Below, piece by piece: positions 62,926 through 64,000 of a stretch of 64,000 nucleotides of DNA (positions are counted from its first letter, which is position 1; every line of letters begins with the position of its first letter). A model generated the notes under the pieces. It was not told the DNA's origin and ran no database searches. It saw only the letters and a list, made by a program, of their open reading frames with translations. The translations under genes were made by a program, and so were the position numbers. Origin of the DNA: Gammaproteobacteria bacterium (GTDB lineage: Bacteria > Pseudomonadota > Gammaproteobacteria > Pseudomonadales > Pseudohongiellaceae); contig PASF01000002.1 in the NCBI GenBank assembly GCA_002711845.1, positions 534,224 through 598,223 of the forward strand, given 5' to 3'.

Positions 62926-64000
62926 TCAGTTACCCCAACCGCTGTCCCGGTCGCGGAGCCACTGCAGCGCCGCCTCGGGCGACATCGGGCGTCCGATAAA
63001 AAATCCCTGTGCGTGGGTGCAGCCCAGATCCCGCAGGAATTGCAATGACCAGGCGTCTTCAACGCCCTCGGCAGTGACATTCAGGTCGAGCGCCTTGGCC
63101 AGGCTGATCACCGCAGCGGCGATTTTCTGAGCCTCGATAGAAGTCGATGCCGACATGACAAACATCTTGTCGATTTTCATTTCCGAAAATGGCAGGCGTG
63201 CCAGCTGCACCAGAGACGAATAACCGACACCAAAGTCGTCGATGGACAAATGGAAACCCTTGATGCGGAACTGGGTCAGGTACTCGAGCGCGGCAACCGG
63301 ATTTTCCATGCTGCTGGTTTCGGTTATCTCCAGCGTCACCTGCGCAGGCGCAACGCCATAGCGGGCGCAGGCTTGCTGTATCCAGGCCGGGAACTGGGCA
63401 TCGGCCAGCACTATCGCCGACATGTTGATTGACAGCATCAGGTCGGAGTTCAGAAAGTTGTCGGCAAACCAGGCCAGGCTTAGATCAAACACCTGTCTTG
63501 TCAATTCGGCGATGTGACCGTGCTGCTCGGCCAGCGCGATGAACTGATCCGGGAAAATCATGCCACGCTCGGGGTGCTGCCAGCGCACCAGACTTTCAAA
63601 CCCCACCGCCTTCTCGGTGCCACAGGCTATCTTGGGTTGAAAGTGCACGCACAGCTGCTTCATGGTCAGCGCTGTTGCCAGCATGTCCGCGCTGACCGGT
63701 GCCATATGGCCGACGCCAGCGAACGCCCGTTTCTGGTCGGCGGGTTCCTGGTGCAACAGGCTGCGCAGCTTGGCCGGCGTGAAGGGTTTGGGAAGCACGC
63801 CAGAGACACGCAGGCCATTTTCTTCAGCTGCCCGGCTGGCAGCTTCCAGCACCCGTCCGCCCAGGCCGCTGGTGACAATGACAATGCCCTGGTGGCCCGA
63901 AAGAGCGAGTCGGTGCAGGGTTTCCACGCCATCCACATCCGGCATGACCAGGTCGACAATCAAGTGTGATGGCTGCCAGTCAGTCACCAGCCGGAAGAAT
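62926..64000 (-). CDS. REC-EAL response regulator, cyclic-di-GMP phosphodiesterase (5' end beyond the window)
   Basis: The right edge of the window cuts this gene; at least 357 codons are visible. The visible part begins inside a REC domain (phospho-Asp in LIVDLVMPDVDG, Lys in GVLPKPF) and continues with an EAL domain: FESLVRW (ESL in place of EAL), SINMSA, EITETSS, DDFGVGYSS, MKIDK, AEGVED and HAQGFFIGRPM. All metal-binding acids are present, so it should degrade c-di-GMP. It closely resembles the REC-EAL half of the protein at 36713-38869 but has no GAF or GGDEF part. The kinase downstream is its likely partner. Confidence 0.88.
   Translation of the reverse strand, partial: FFRLVTDWQPSHLIVDLVMPDVDGVETLHRLALSGHQGIVIVTSGLGGRVLEAASRAAEENGLRVSGVLPKPFTPAKLRSLLHQEPADQKRAFAGVGHMAPVSADMLATALTMKQLCVHFQPKIACGTEKAVGFESLVRWQHPERGMIFPDQFIALAEQHGHIAELTRQVFDLSLAWFADNFLNSDLMLSINMSAIVLADAQFPAWIQQACARYGVAPAQVTLEITETSSMENPVAALEYLTQFRIKGFHLSIDDFGVGYSSLVQLARLPFSEMKIDKMFVMSASTSIEAQKIAAAVISLAKALDLNVTAEGVEDAWSLQFLRDLGCTHAQGFFIGRPMSPEAALQWLRDRDSGWGN

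Overview
The window looks like a chromosome segment of a moderately GC-rich gammaproteobacterium. Its first 13 kb holds the block nnr-tsaE-amiB-mutL-miaA-hfq-hflX-hflK-hflC-hisZ-purA, an order known from Pseudomonas and related orders. The presence of hisZ and of a MutL with the endonuclease motif both argue against an enteric bacterium. Outer-membrane proteins, a TonB-dependent receptor and several lipoproteins show a Gram-negative envelope. I see no rRNA, tRNA, CRISPR array, insertion sequence or phage gene.

Layout. (1) 31-13136, plus strand: metabolite repair, tRNA modification (t6A, i6A), cell-wall amidase, mismatch repair, Hfq, the HflX GTPase, the HflKC membrane complex, HisZ and PurA. 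(2) 13188-19733, plus strand: a K+/H+ antiporter, a secreted alpha/beta hydrolase, malic enzyme MaeB behind a promoter with two dyads, and a putative outer-membrane barrel. (3) 19758-28400: fatty-acid oxidation genes (fadJ-fadI on minus, fadE on plus) around a secreted alkaline phosphatase, followed by a secreted protein of unknown function behind a promoter-operator. A similar 12-base dyad lies before fadJI, before fadE and before that unknown gene. (4) 28417-36713: a lipoprotein pair of unknown function (parallel beta-helix plus diheme cytochrome c), an MFS transporter, a CYTH protein, a large orphan membrane protein, a GST and a DUF3047 protein. (5) 36713-46892: signalling genes (a REC-EAL-GAF-GGDEF protein, a PAS hybrid kinase, a 7TMR-DISM-like kinase divergent from a NarL-type regulator), glutamate dehydrogenase and the helicase RhlE. 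(6) 47306-52464: a TonB-dependent receptor facing a CaxA/YrbG-like antiporter and a NosR-like flavin/iron-sulfur membrane protein. (7) 52544-60552, minus strand: seven tightly packed genes that resemble the mycobacterial decaprenyl-phospho-arabinose pathway (HAD-UbiA fusion, DprE1-like, DprE2-like, GtrA) with a large membrane protein that may be a glycosyltransferase, an epimerase-like protein and an FAD oxidoreductase. (8) 60633-64000: a second PAS hybrid kinase and REC-EAL pair, paralogous to the one in (5) and cut by the window end.

The most interesting system is region 7, a lipid-linked pentose (arabinofuranose-like) synthesis and transfer module in a Gram-negative. Next are the beta-helix/diheme-cytochrome pair, the NosR-like protein translationally coupled to a cation exchanger, and the two paralogous kinase/c-di-GMP phosphodiesterase pairs. 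All functions are inferred by reading the sequence; no database search was run.
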